Counted from the first letter of the stretch, positions 1 through 6,723 are shown. The stretch: DNA of 7,549 nt from an uncultured Polymorphobacter sp. (GCA_937894055.1 CALDHQ010000605.1:1-7549); one strand, 5' to 3'. Numbers and translations: made by a program. The notes: generated from the sequence alone by a model not told the origin.

Positions 1-55
1 CCAGGCATCATACCAGGCATCATACCAGGCATCATACCAGGCATCATACCAGGCA
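1..55. repeat. 12-bp tandem repeat (four full copies plus a partial one)
   Basis: The unit ccaggcatcata occurs four times in perfect tandem at 1-48, followed by a partial fifth copy (ccaggca, 49-55). It may extend beyond the left edge. Read on the minus strand in the frame of the adjacent dehydrogenase fragment, each unit gives Tyr-Asp-Ala-Trp; another minus frame gives Met-Met-Pro-Gly. The array begins just where the dehydrogenase family would continue after its Gly-Trp-Asn-Val-Tyr motif. The native text there (tctatgatgca, minus strand) resembles the unit, so slippage from that seed is possible. An assembly loop at a contig end is equally possible. Confidence 0.95.
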
Positions 56-480
56 CGCCTTGCATCATAGACATTCCATCCATGGTTTTCTCCACGGCGG
101 ACGATGCCCACTTCCTCGACGCGATCCTGTCCCACATCGCCCAGCCATAGATCCTTCGTCTTGCTGTCCCAACTGATACGCCATGGCTCGCGGAACCCGT
201 AGGCCCAGATTTCAGGCCTCACTCCGGCCTTTCCCACAAACGGATTGTCCGCCGGAATCGCGTAGGGCAGGTCGCCCTCGCGATGGTCGACATCAATGCG
301 CAGCATTTTACCGAGGAGCTGGCGCAGGTCTTGCCCGTGACCGTTCGGGTCCTGCTGCGGCCCCGTGTCGCCCATGCCGAGATAGAGCATCCCGTCGGGA
401 CCAAACGCGATGCACCCGCCGGTGTGATTCTGCGTCACACACGGAATCGTGAGTAACCGCCGCGAGGGCTCGCCCGAGTC
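1..480 (-). pseudogene. PQQ-dependent glucose/sorbosone dehydrogenase-like protein, internal fragment
   Basis: The minus frame starting at base 480 reads for about 140 codons as a six-bladed beta-propeller sugar dehydrogenase of the glucose/sorbosone dehydrogenase family, which oxidises aldoses with PQQ, usually in the periplasm. Visible hallmarks are TQNHTGG with the probable catalytic-base His (codon at 424-426), GGCIAFGPDGMLYLGMGDTG, GHGQDLRQLLGKMLRIDVD, the PYAIPADNPFVG motif, RPEIWAYGFREPW with the conserved Arg (190-192), LWLGDVGQDRVEEV and finally ENHGWNVY. After that the family sequence stops and YDAW repeats run to the edge. Upstream of 480 the frame stays open into about 560, but the residues become Arg/Ala-rich and unlike the family; no start codon or ribosome site is evident. 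It is therefore a piece lacking both ends. Its base composition is less GC-rich than the stretch next to it. Family assignment is firm; whether a complete gene exists in the organism is unknown. Confidence 0.8.
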
Positions 481-557
481 GGTGAGCCAATCCGCCGCCG
501 CGCGCCGCTCGACGCCGGCGGCGGGTGACCGCAGGCGGCGGGACCGGGTGCGCCGGG
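481..557. other. GC-rich gap between two gene pieces, nothing recognised
   Basis: This stretch separates the stop of the MerF-like ORF from the recognisable part of the sugar dehydrogenase fragment. It is strongly GC-rich, and no frame gives family-like protein. One breakpoint between the two pieces probably lies in or near it. Confidence 0.4.
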
Positions 558-926
558 CTACTCGACCAGCCGGACGATGGCCTGGTCGCTCTGGTAGCCG
601 AACTGCAGGTCGGCGATCCCCGACTCGGTCTCGACCAGGGCCGGCTCGAACACCCACGAGTCCACCGCCTGCACCTTCGTGCTGACGCGCGCGTATTCGT
701 CGTCGGGGTACGCGCCGGCGAACGGAGGCTCGTCGCCCGCCAGCGCCACCAGCGTGACAGCGCCACACAGGATGACGTCAGGGCTGAGCCCCGCCAGCCA
801 GCCGCCTCCGGCGCCAACGACGCCCGCCGCCAAAAGTGCCGGCCAAACCAGCGGCACGACAAGGGGGGCACAGCAGGCGGCGCAGGCTGCAGCCGCGCCG
901 GCGATGGCCAATCTCCGAGATACCAT
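558..926 (-). CDS. small MerF-like two-helix membrane protein with an unrelated-looking C-terminus
   Basis: This reading frame encodes 122 residues. Residues 1-64 contain two hydrophobic helices (roughly 8-36 and 48-63) with a C15-A-A-C18-C19-A-P motif in the first and C54 in the second. That layout resembles MerF/MerT-type mercury-uptake proteins, whose first helix carries a Cys pair followed by Pro. From about residue 65 (near base 735) the protein becomes acidic and soluble, ending at Val-Glu before the stop at 558-560. MerF-type proteins normally end with a basic tail, so this half may come from another gene. The start at 926 is supported by GGAGAG five bases upstream and by a MerR-type promoter further upstream, divergent from the merR-like gene. 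A role in metal import or metal response is inferred from the cysteines and neighbour only. It could also be a distinct uncharacterised membrane protein. Confidence 0.55.
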   Translation of the reverse strand: MVSRRLAIAGAAAACAACCAPLVVPLVWPALLAAGVVGAGGGWLAGLSPDVILCGAVTLVALAGDEPPFAGAYPDDEYARVSTKVQAVDSWVFEPALVETESGIADLQFGYQSDQAIVRLVE

Positions 927-955
927 GACGACTCTCCAATTCTATTGCTTGCGAA

Positions 956-986
956 GGCGTAGCACTTGAAGTTACTTTAAGAGCAA
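956..986 (-). promoter_or_regulatory. candidate MerR-activated promoter for the MerF-like gene
   Basis: On the minus strand a TTGCTC (-35-like, 986-981) and a TACGCC (-10-like, 961-956) are separated by 19 bp, the over-long spacer typical of MerR-activated promoters. The dyad at 965-981 is centred 13 bp downstream of the first -35 base, the same geometry I recall for CadR/MerR operators. The -10 is a poor match to consensus, as expected for an activator-dependent promoter, but this also makes the call tentative. Confidence 0.5.
965..981. promoter_or_regulatory. MerR-type operator dyad
   Basis: The 17-bp sequence cttgaagttactttaag differs from its own reverse complement at only one pair of positions plus the central base. 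A looser dyad extends over 966-992 (ttgaa ... ttcaa). It lies between a MerR-family gene and a divergent gene, where these regulators bind. A plus-strand promoter for the regulator may overlap it: TTGAAG (966-971), 17-bp spacer, TCAATT (989-994), which would give autorepression. The dyad is seen directly; the function is inferred. Confidence 0.6.
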
Positions 987-1010
987 GTTCAATTTTGACG
1001 AGATGCCGCG

Positions 1011-1433
1011 ATGTCACTTTCCATCGGCGACGCCGCCGGAAAATCCGGCTGTACGCCACCGACGATCCGCTACTATGAAAGCATCGGCCTGCTGTCGCGG
1101 CCAGCGCGCAGCGCGGCAGGTCGCAGGACCTATAAACCGCAGGATGTGGCACGGCTTGCCTTCATTCGGCGTGCACGCGACTTTGGCCTTGGCATCCCTC
1201 AGGTGCGCGAACTTTTGGCCGCAGCCGAGGCCCCCGCCACGGCCTGCGCGCTTGCCCGTCCCGTGGTGGAAGGTCAGATCCGCGCCTTGCGGGCGAAACG
1301 GACCGAACTCAAGGCACTGGAAGCGGAGCTGGCCGCGATCCTGACCCGATGCGAGGCGGTGTGCAGGACCGGAACCGCCGCCGATTGCGCCATCTTCGAT
1401 GACTTCCAACTGCCAGAATCGGGCAGGCCATGA
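1011..1433 (+). CDS. MerR-family metal-responsive transcriptional regulator
   Basis: This 140-residue protein is the usual length for MerR/ZntR/CadR-type dimeric regulators, which bind a promoter with a long spacer and untwist it when metal is bound. The N-terminal winged helix-turn-helix is clear ([20 protein letters not shown] at about 18-29, [23 protein letters not shown] at about 38-60), followed by the long dimerisation helix (about 83-113) and a C-terminal metal loop. Cysteines fall at 79, 114, 118 and 126. Cys79 corresponds to the sensor Cys that ZntR- and MerR-like divalent-metal sensors have and CueR-type monovalent sensors lack, and C118-x7-C126 forms the metal loop. A +2 metal (Zn, Cd, Pb or Hg) is therefore more likely than Cu(I); the exact metal cannot be named. 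The gene is divergent from the MerF-like gene and overlaps the ynfA-like start (ATGA at 1430-1433), so it probably heads a short operon. The ribosome site is weak. Confidence 0.88.
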   Translation: MSLSIGDAAGKSGCTPPTIRYYESIGLLSRPARSAAGRRTYKPQDVARLAFIRRARDFGLGIPQVRELLAAAEAPATACALARPVVEGQIRALRAKRTELKALEAELAAILTRCEAVCRTGTAADCAIFDDFQLPESGRP

Positions 1434-1713
1434 AGACCATCCCAATCTACGCTTTGGCAGCGCTTGCCGAAATCGCCGGTTGCTTTGCCGTCTGGGCCTG
1501 GATGCGACAGGGGGCGAGCGTCTTGTGGCTGGTGCACGCGACCGTCAGTCTGGTGGTTTTTGCCTGGCTTCTGACGCTCGCCCCGTCGGATTTGCCGGGC
1601 GCGCCTATGCCGCCTATGGCGGCGTCTACATCGGCGTGGCCATCGTCTGGCTGATATTGGTGGACAAGGTCAGGCCGACGATGACCGACTGGCTCGGCGT
1701 GGCGCTGTGCTTT
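1430..1713 (+). pseudogene. ynfA: YnfA/UPF0060-family membrane protein, frameshifted and 3'-truncated
   Basis: The first 54 codons read as the YnfA family (SMR-like small membrane proteins of about 108 residues with four helices): [28 protein letters not shown] and [12 protein letters not shown]. The hallmark that should follow, [19 protein letters not shown], is present but in the next frame (codons starting at 1591). One base is therefore missing in the run around 1589-1594 (gga ttt g), where Phe-Ala-Gly-Arg would be expected. The second frame continues through the third and fourth helices ([19 protein letters not shown]) and then leaves the family at about 1713, roughly ten residues before the usual end. 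The start overlaps the merR-like stop, so translation is likely coupled. E. coli YnfA is little characterised; a drug or metal efflux role is often suggested for the family. The frameshift could also be a sequencing error, but the 3' loss is separate. Confidence 0.8.
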
Positions 1714-1830
1714 GTACCGATCGCCTTCCGTGTGCGTGTGGTGGCTGAGGCGGGGGGCAGCTACTGGCTGGGCTATGCCGCTGTGTCGGTCTTGATCACC
1801 GCGGGTATTTTGCTGGGCCGTCGTCGCATT
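1714..1830 (+). other. unassigned coding-like fragment with one membrane segment
   Basis: Between the end of YnfA similarity and the antisense end of the metallo-beta-lactamase gene, the plus frame starting at 1714 reads [15 protein letters not shown] and then a hydrophobic stretch from about 1759 to 1818 ([20 protein letters not shown]) followed by three Arg. This looks like the last helix and basic end of a membrane protein, but the frame has no start of its own and no family is recognised. It may be a third piece joined between the two broken genes, or a divergent YnfA tail. Confidence 0.3.
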
Positions 1831-2487
1831 GCCGAGCGCCAGTGCCTTGTCGGCGGCGGTGACATCGCCGCGCACGTCGCCGCCTGACGACAGGTCGACG
1901 AACGGGTAGCCGATGGCGAAGAAGGTGTCGCCCATGTGGATGACATTGGCCTTGGTGAACACGATGATGCTGTCGCCGTCGGTGTGCGCCGGCGGGACGT
2001 GGATGGCGCGGATGTCCTCGCCGTTGAGGTGGAGCGTCGTCGTGCTGTCGAAGGTCACCACCGGCAGCGCGATCGCCGGCGACGCCTTCACGGTCGATTT
2101 CATCGCGGCGATGAACTGGTCGCTCGCCATGCGGGTGCGGACGTTATCCTGCGCAACGATGATGGCGCCCGACTTGCCGAGGTTCTCGTTGCCGCCGGTG
2201 TGATCGCCGTGCCAGTGCGTGTTGATGACGAACTTGATCGGGTGCGGTGACAGTTTCGCGGTCGCGGCGACTATCTTCGGGGTCAGCGGTGCGAACTGGT
2301 CATCGATGATGACGGTCGCGTCGGCACCGGTCGAAACGCCGATATTGCCGCCGGCACCGAACAGCACATGCACGCCGGGCGCGAGTGTTTCGCTGGTGAT
2401 TTCGACCTTGTCATAATTGGTTTGGGCGGCCACCGGCAGCGCCACCGCGACCTGCAGCAAGGCGCTCGCCATCATCCATTTGTGCAT
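1831..2487 (-). pseudogene. MBL-fold metallo-hydrolase (glyoxalase II/SoxH-like), C-terminally truncated
   Basis: From ATG at 2487, with GGGGAG seven bases upstream, the protein starts with a clear signal peptide (about 1-22, ending PVAAQ) and continues as an exported metallo-beta-lactamase-fold hydrolase of the SoxH/quinoprotein-relay type. Zinc ligands visible are H91, H93, D95 and H96 (NTHWHGDHTGGN), H168 (PPAHTDGD) and D187 (IHMGDTFF). The family then shows [10 protein letters not shown] and AADKALAL and should reach a Gly-His-Gly-Pro with the last zinc His. Here similarity ends at about residue 219 (base 1831). The frame stays open to a stop at 1447-1449, adding about 127 residues that are only antisense of the membrane and merR-ynfA pieces. 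None of the three minus frames recovers the missing motif, so this is a breakpoint, not a frameshift. The product would lack one metal ligand and is probably inactive. Substrate unknown; similarity to B-type lactamases is at fold level. Confidence 0.85.
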
Positions 2488-2515
2488 GCAAACTCTCCCC
2501 TGTTTGACGAAGTGC

Positions 2516-2544
2516 AGCATCTGCCAGACGCGCGCGCCGGTCAA
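2516..2544 (-). promoter_or_regulatory. candidate sigma70-type promoter for the MBL-fold gene
   Basis: On the minus strand TTGACC (2544-2539) and GATGCT (2521-2516) are spaced by 17 bp, about 30 bp upstream of the start at 2487. The -35 matches five of six consensus bases and the -10 only three, so this is a weak candidate in a GC-rich background. Confidence 0.3.
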
Positions 2545-2621
2545 CCACCGCCATCTGGACAAGCCGGCAACTTGGGCGCAGTCTCCGCGACGGGCTCGTA
2601 ACCCAAAATGGGGGAACGCAA

Positions 2622-2909
2622 ATGGATATCGCAGGAATGCTGGTGCAACTGGTTGCCGGCGCCGCCGCCGGCAACGGCGTGGGCAAGGTTGCGCCCGGGC
2701 TCAGCCTGGGCACCGCGGGCAACAGCATCGTCGGCGGGCTCGGCGGTGTAGTGATCAGTTCGCTGCTGCCGATGCTGATGGGCAATGCCGCAGCCGCCAG
2801 CACCGGGCTCGACATGGCGACGATCATCGCGGGCTTCATCAGCGGCGGTGTCGGGGGCGGCGTGACCAGCCTGATTGTCGGGCTGATCAAATCGAAAATG
2901 GCAAAATAG
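2622..2909 (+). CDS. small Gly/Ala-rich membrane protein, function unknown
   Basis: This encodes 95 residues, with gggga six or seven bases before the ATG supporting the start. It begins MDIAGMLVQLVAGAAAGNGVG, then LSLGTAGNSIVGGLGGVVISSLLPMLMG (about 28-54), a short Ala/Ser linker, and DMATIIAGFISGGVGGGVTSLIVGLI (about 64-89) before a basic end (KSKMAK). The glycine-zipper-like spacing and two or three hydrophobic segments indicate an integral membrane protein. I recognise the pattern, an LxLGTxGNSIxGxxGG core and a GGGVGGG-like end, as a recurrent unnamed family in alphaproteobacteria; no function is known to me. It has its own promoter region facing away from the MBL gene and ends at a strong hairpin, so it appears to be a single-gene transcript. 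Glycine zippers suggest helix packing into oligomers, which is inference. Confidence 0.85.
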   Translation: MDIAGMLVQLVAGAAAGNGVGKVAPGLSLGTAGNSIVGGLGGVVISSLLPMLMGNAAAASTGLDMATIIAGFISGGVGGGVTSLIVGLIKSKMAK

Positions 2910-2918
2910 GTCGGACGC

Positions 2919-2947
2919 GCCGGGGGCGTCAGTAAGGCGCCCCCGGC
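2919..2947. terminator. perfect 10-bp-stem hairpin between convergent genes
   Basis: gccgggggcg (2919-2928) pairs perfectly with cgcccccggc (2938-2947) around a 9-base loop. It begins ten bases after the stop of the small membrane protein. On the other strand it includes the last codons and stop of the secreted protein. No U-tract follows on either strand, so intrinsic termination is likely but unproven; it could instead block 3' exonucleases. Confidence 0.65.
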
Positions 2948-3312
2948 CAGCGGCCGGTCGAGAAGCTGAACGCGGCGACGCCGTTCTGGCCGAGCGGCAC
3001 CACGGTGCTGCCCCAGACGGCGCGGGTGCCACCAGTGCCCACCATCATGCCGACGTTGCCATGCGGCTTGCCGTCATTGAGCGAGGTTTGCACCTGCCCG
3101 GCGGCGGGCAGCGGCGGCAATAGCGGCATCTGGCTGGCGTTGCGCGTGGCTGCGGCATCGAGCGTCGCCTCGATTTCGGCGGGGGAGAGGCGATAGACCT
3201 CGCCGCCCGCCGTCCCGCTGGCGGCGGTCGCCGCAGTGGGTACAGGAACCGTCTGTGCCAGCGCTGCGCTGGTACTCATACAGAGCGCAATCAGGGGCAG
3301 CCGGTAAGCCAT
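2929..3312 (-). CDS. secreted 127-aa protein of unknown function
   Basis: The chosen start at 3312 puts a typical signal peptide at the N-terminus (MAYRLPLIALCMSTSAALAQ, cleavage likely after ALA at 19). The frame stays open further upstream with no better start, and the ribosome site is weak. The mature protein has a low-complexity Thr/Ala stretch (21-37), a predicted helix (SPAEIEATLDAAATRNASQMP, about 43-63), a Pro-rich linker (PLLPPLPAA) and a C-terminal module HGNVGMMVGTGGTRAVWGSTVVPLGQNGVAAFSF (about 84-117). That GTGGxRxxxGxxxxPLG module recurs in small sphingomonad periplasmic proteins as far as I recall; it has no known role. The gene lies 47 bp downstream of nadB on the same strand and may be cotranscribed with it. 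The last codons form one arm of a hairpin. Confidence 0.8.
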   Translation of the reverse strand: MAYRLPLIALCMSTSAALAQTVPVPTAATAASGTAGGEVYRLSPAEIEATLDAAATRNASQMPLLPPLPAAGQVQTSLNDGKPHGNVGMMVGTGGTRAVWGSTVVPLGQNGVAAFSFSTGRWPGAPY

Positions 3313-3359
3313 GGCGCGACCATGTGCCGCGGCACCTGAAGCGGGTATGAACCACACTG

Positions 3360-4992
3360 TCAGCGGTCCACTGGATCGAGGATGGTGTCGCGGGCCACCG
3401 CATTGGTCTGCGGATAGTCGAGCGTGAAATGCAAACCGCGGCTTTCGTGGCGCGCCTGAGCCGAGCGCACGATCAGATCCGCCACCTGGACGAGGTTGCG
3501 CAGCTCGATGAGATCGGCGGTGACGTGGAAGTTGCTGTAATATTCGGCGATTTCCTTGCGCAGCAGCCGGACGCGATGCGCGGCGCGTTCGAGGCGCTTG
3601 TCGGTGCGGACGATGCCGACATAGTCCCACATGAAGCGCCGCAGCTCGGCCCAGTTGTGGCTGACGACGACTTCTTCGTCGGAGTCGGTGACGCGGCTTT
3701 CGTCCCAGGCGCGGATCGGCGGTGTCGCGCCGATGGCGTCCCAGCTGGCAGCGATATCGTCGGCCACCGCCGCGCCGAAGACCAGGCATTCGAGGATCGA
3801 GTTCGACGCCAGCCGGTTGGCGCCGTGCAGCCCCGATTGCGAGACTTCGCCGATGGCATAGAGGCCGGGCAAGTCGGTGCGGCCGTTCAAATCTACGAGC
3901 ACGCCGCCGCAGGTATAGTGCGCCGCCGGCACCACCGGAATCGGCTGCGTCGTGCAATCGATGCCGAGTTCGAGCAGCCGCGCATGGATCGTCGGGAAGT
4001 GGTGGATGACGAAATCGGGCGCCAGATGCGTCATGTCGAGCACGACGTTTTCAAGCCCCAGCCGCTTCATTTCGGCATCGATGGCGCGCGCCACGACATC
4101 GCGCGGCGCCAGTTCGAGTCGGTCGTCATAACGCGCCATGAAGCGCTCGCCGGCCGCCGCGCCCGCCGCCGGCGGCAGTTTGAGCTGGCCGCCCTCGCCG
4201 CGCATCGCTTCGGTGATCAGGAAGTTCTTGACCTCGGGATGGTACAAGCAGGTTGGGTGGAACTGGTTGAATTCCATGTTCGACACGCGGCAGCCGGCGC
4301 GCCACGCCATCGCGATGCCGTCGCCGGTCGAGCCGTCGGGGTTGGTCGAATATTGGTAAACGCGCGACGCGCCGCCGGTCGCCAGGACCACGGCCTTGCC
4401 GATGAAGCGTTCGACGGCATGCGTATCGACGTTGAACGCATAGACGCCGTGGCAGCGCCGTTCGGCGAAGCGCTGGCCTTCGACATTGCGTTCGGTGATC
4501 AGGTCGACCGCGACGCGTCCGGTTGCGATGGTGATGCGCGGGTGCGCCTGCGCGGCACGTTCGAGCGCCTTTTGCACCGCCCAGCCGGTCGCGTCATCGA
4601 CATGCACGATGCGCCGGTGGCTGTGGCCGCCTTCGCGCGTCAGGTGGAAGCGTTCGCTGACGGTTTCGCCGGGGTTGAACGGCACGCCGAGCGCTGCGAG
4701 CCGCTCGATCGCCGGTGCGGCGTTTTCGACGACGAATTCGACGGTGGCGCGGTCGTTCAGGCCGCCGCCGGCGACCATCGTGTCTTCGATATGGCTTTCG
4801 AACGTGTCGCCGGGTTCGAGCACGGCGGCAATGCCGCCTTGCGCCCAGCTCGTCGAGCCCGCCGACAATTCGCCCTTCGACAGCACCGCGACGTTGAAGC
4901 GGTCGGCGAGGTTGAGCGCCGCGGTCAGCCCGGCGGCGCCCGAGCCGATGACGATGACGTCGAAGACCTGCGCTTCGGCCGCCGCGCCGCGC

Positions 4993-5000
<8 letters not shown>
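3360..5000 (-). CDS. nadB: L-aspartate oxidase NadB
   Basis: NadB oxidises L-aspartate to iminoaspartate with FAD in the cytoplasm, the first step of de novo NAD synthesis; NadA then makes quinolinate. The 546 residues match the usual length (about 540). The FAD dinucleotide motif GSGAAGL is at 19-25, [12 protein letters not shown] at 49-60, [10 protein letters not shown] at 121-130, [14 protein letters not shown] at 243-256, [10 protein letters not shown] at 298-307, and [12 protein letters not shown] plus [28 protein letters not shown] at 359-409. Residues equivalent to the E. coli catalytic set appear as E123, H248, R300 and H361, so the enzyme looks active. The fumarate-reductase-type C-terminal helical domain is complete. 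The start at 5000 lies inside the end of the ABC ATPase gene (8-nt overlap), implying translational coupling. nadA and nadC are not in the window. A start 22 codons further up is unlikely because it lies wholly within the ATPase gene. Confidence 0.97.
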
Positions 5001-5913
<913 letters not shown>

Positions 5914-6003
5914 GTCGCAAGGGCATAGTCGCCAGCGGCGCGCTTCGCAATCCGTCGGCACGTCGCAGATGACAGGCGCGCGGCGCCTTGCTAGAACCGC
6001 TGC
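5914..6003. promoter_or_regulatory. divergent promoter region between ABC ATPase and zinc-finger genes
   Basis: These 90 bp must hold starts for both directions. Towards the ATPase, TTGCGA (5950-5945) and TATGCC (5927-5922) are spaced by 17 bp, and the -10 is only 8 bases before the ATG, suggesting a very short or absent leader, in keeping with the poor ribosome site. Nothing convincing was seen for the plus-strand gene. Matches are partial, so the exact boxes are uncertain. Confidence 0.3.
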
Positions 6004-6225
6004 ATGGTTACGATCCCGCCCCCCGAAGTGTTCTTCACCGACCACCGCCGCGTCCATTGCGACGGCGACGAGGGCGGCGTGCCCGGTCACCCGCGCGTGT
6101 TCCTGCAGATGGACGCCAGCGGCTATGTCGATTGCGGCTATTGCGACCGGCGCTTCATCCTGGCGGGCGGCCCCGCCGAAACCCGCCCCGGCATCGCGCC
6201 TGCCAAGGACGACGGCGGCCACTGA
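6004..6225 (+). CDS. zf-CHCC (NDUFS6-like) zinc-finger protein
   Basis: This encodes 73 residues with a single zinc module: C19-x9-H29 (HCDGDEGGVPGHPRVFL) and C44-x2-C47 (YVDCGYCDRRFIL). The Cys-His-Cys-Cys spacing, the GHPRVFL box and the CxYCxxxF end are those of the zf-CHCC domain, which in mitochondria forms the NDUFS6 subunit of respiratory complex I. Alphaproteobacteria carry short free-standing versions, so a complex I accessory or assembly role is plausible here, though no nuo genes are in the window. The C-terminal 20 residues are Pro/Ala-rich and probably disordered. The gene faces away from the ABC ATPase and ends just before a terminator-like hairpin, so it seems monocistronic. 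The ribosome site is weak. Family confident, precise role inferred. Confidence 0.9.
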   Translation: MVTIPPPEVFFTDHRRVHCDGDEGGVPGHPRVFLQMDASGYVDCGYCDRRFILAGGPAETRPGIAPAKDDGGH

Positions 6226-6231
6226 GCTCCC

Positions 6232-6251
6232 CCCTCGCTTTCAAGCGAGGG
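6232..6251. terminator. perfect inverted repeat, likely bidirectional terminator
   Basis: ccctcgctt (6232-6240) and aagcgaggg (6243-6251) are exact reverse complements with two bases between them, so the hairpin would close on a loop of four to six bases. It sits between the stops of two convergent genes (6225 and 6262), the position expected for a shared terminator. There is no T-tract on either side. Confidence 0.7.
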
Positions 6252-6261
6252 CCCACTGCAA

Positions 6262-6723
6262 TCACCAATAGCCTGCCATGATTTCGCGCGCCCAATCGGG
6301 TTCGCGGATGTCCCCGCGCGGCGCGAATCCCTGCATCACCGGCTTGATATCGATGACCGGCGTGCCGTCGATGGCGTCGAGCCCGCGCACGTGCAGCGTG
6401 GTGCCTTCGACCTTTTCGATGCGGCAAACCGACACGGCGAGGCGGTTCGGGCGGTTGCGGCCGCGCTGCGCGAAGATGCCGACCAGCGGCCAGTCGGGAT
6501 TGCCGCGGGGCCGGCGCGCGCCCGTGGTCACCTGCGATTCGGGCAGCTTGTCAAACAGATAGACGATTTCGGCGTGGCTGAATGCGTCGAGGCCCAGCAA
6601 TGCCTCGGGTCCGAAGCGCGCCGTATCGAGCTCGATTCGCGCGGTGACCGCATCCCAGTCGTCATCGTCGGCGGGGACGCGGCCGCCGACAACCTGGCCC
6701 ACCGGCAAAATCGTGAATGACAT
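6262..6723 (-). CDS. TsaA/TrmO-domain SAM-dependent methyltransferase
   Basis: The 153 residues form a TsaA-like beta-barrel (PF01980 type). The founding member, E. coli TrmO, methylates N6-threonylcarbamoyl-adenosine 37 of certain tRNAs using SAM. Diagnostic stretches are PVGQVVGGR (7-15), AEIVYLFDKLP (51-61), the SAM-site motif GIFAQRGRNRPNRLAVSVCRI (82-102) and GLDAIDGTPVIDIKPV (114-129). The protein is a bare domain: E. coli TrmO has about 235 residues with a C-terminal extension that is absent here. The first motif reads QRGRNRPNR where TrmO has a TRSPFRPNP-like form, so its substrate may differ and I leave the symbol blank. The start at 6723 is backed by gaggggga about four bases upstream. 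It is divergent from tldD with 38 bp between. Confidence 0.87.
   Translation of the reverse strand: MSFTILPVGQVVGGRVPADDDDWDAVTARIELDTARFGPEALLGLDAFSHAEIVYLFDKLPESQVTTGARRPRGNPDWPLVGIFAQRGRNRPNRLAVSVCRIEKVEGTTLHVRGLDAIDGTPVIDIKPVMQGFAPRGDIREPDWAREIMAGYW

Noticed and set aside
1..55. Possible CRISPR-like or SRP-like (MMPG) repeat
   Set aside because: Units are 12 bp with no spacers, and the frame supported by the flanking dehydrogenase gives YDAW, so the Met-Met-Pro-Gly reading is only an alternative frame.
1586..1596. Programmed -1 frameshifting in the ynfA-like gene
   Set aside because: The site (g gat ttg) is not an X-XXY-YYZ slippery heptamer, no stimulatory structure is evident, and the gene is truncated anyway.
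1447..1830. C-terminal extension of the MBL-fold protein as a new domain
   Set aside because: Those bases are the antisense of merR-linked ynfA and the membrane fragment; the residues are His/Arg/Gln-rich without fold signals.
6232..6251. Toxin-antitoxin or attachment site around the perfect inverted repeat
   Set aside because: Its placement between two convergent stops is fully explained by termination; no flanking direct repeats or integrase are present.
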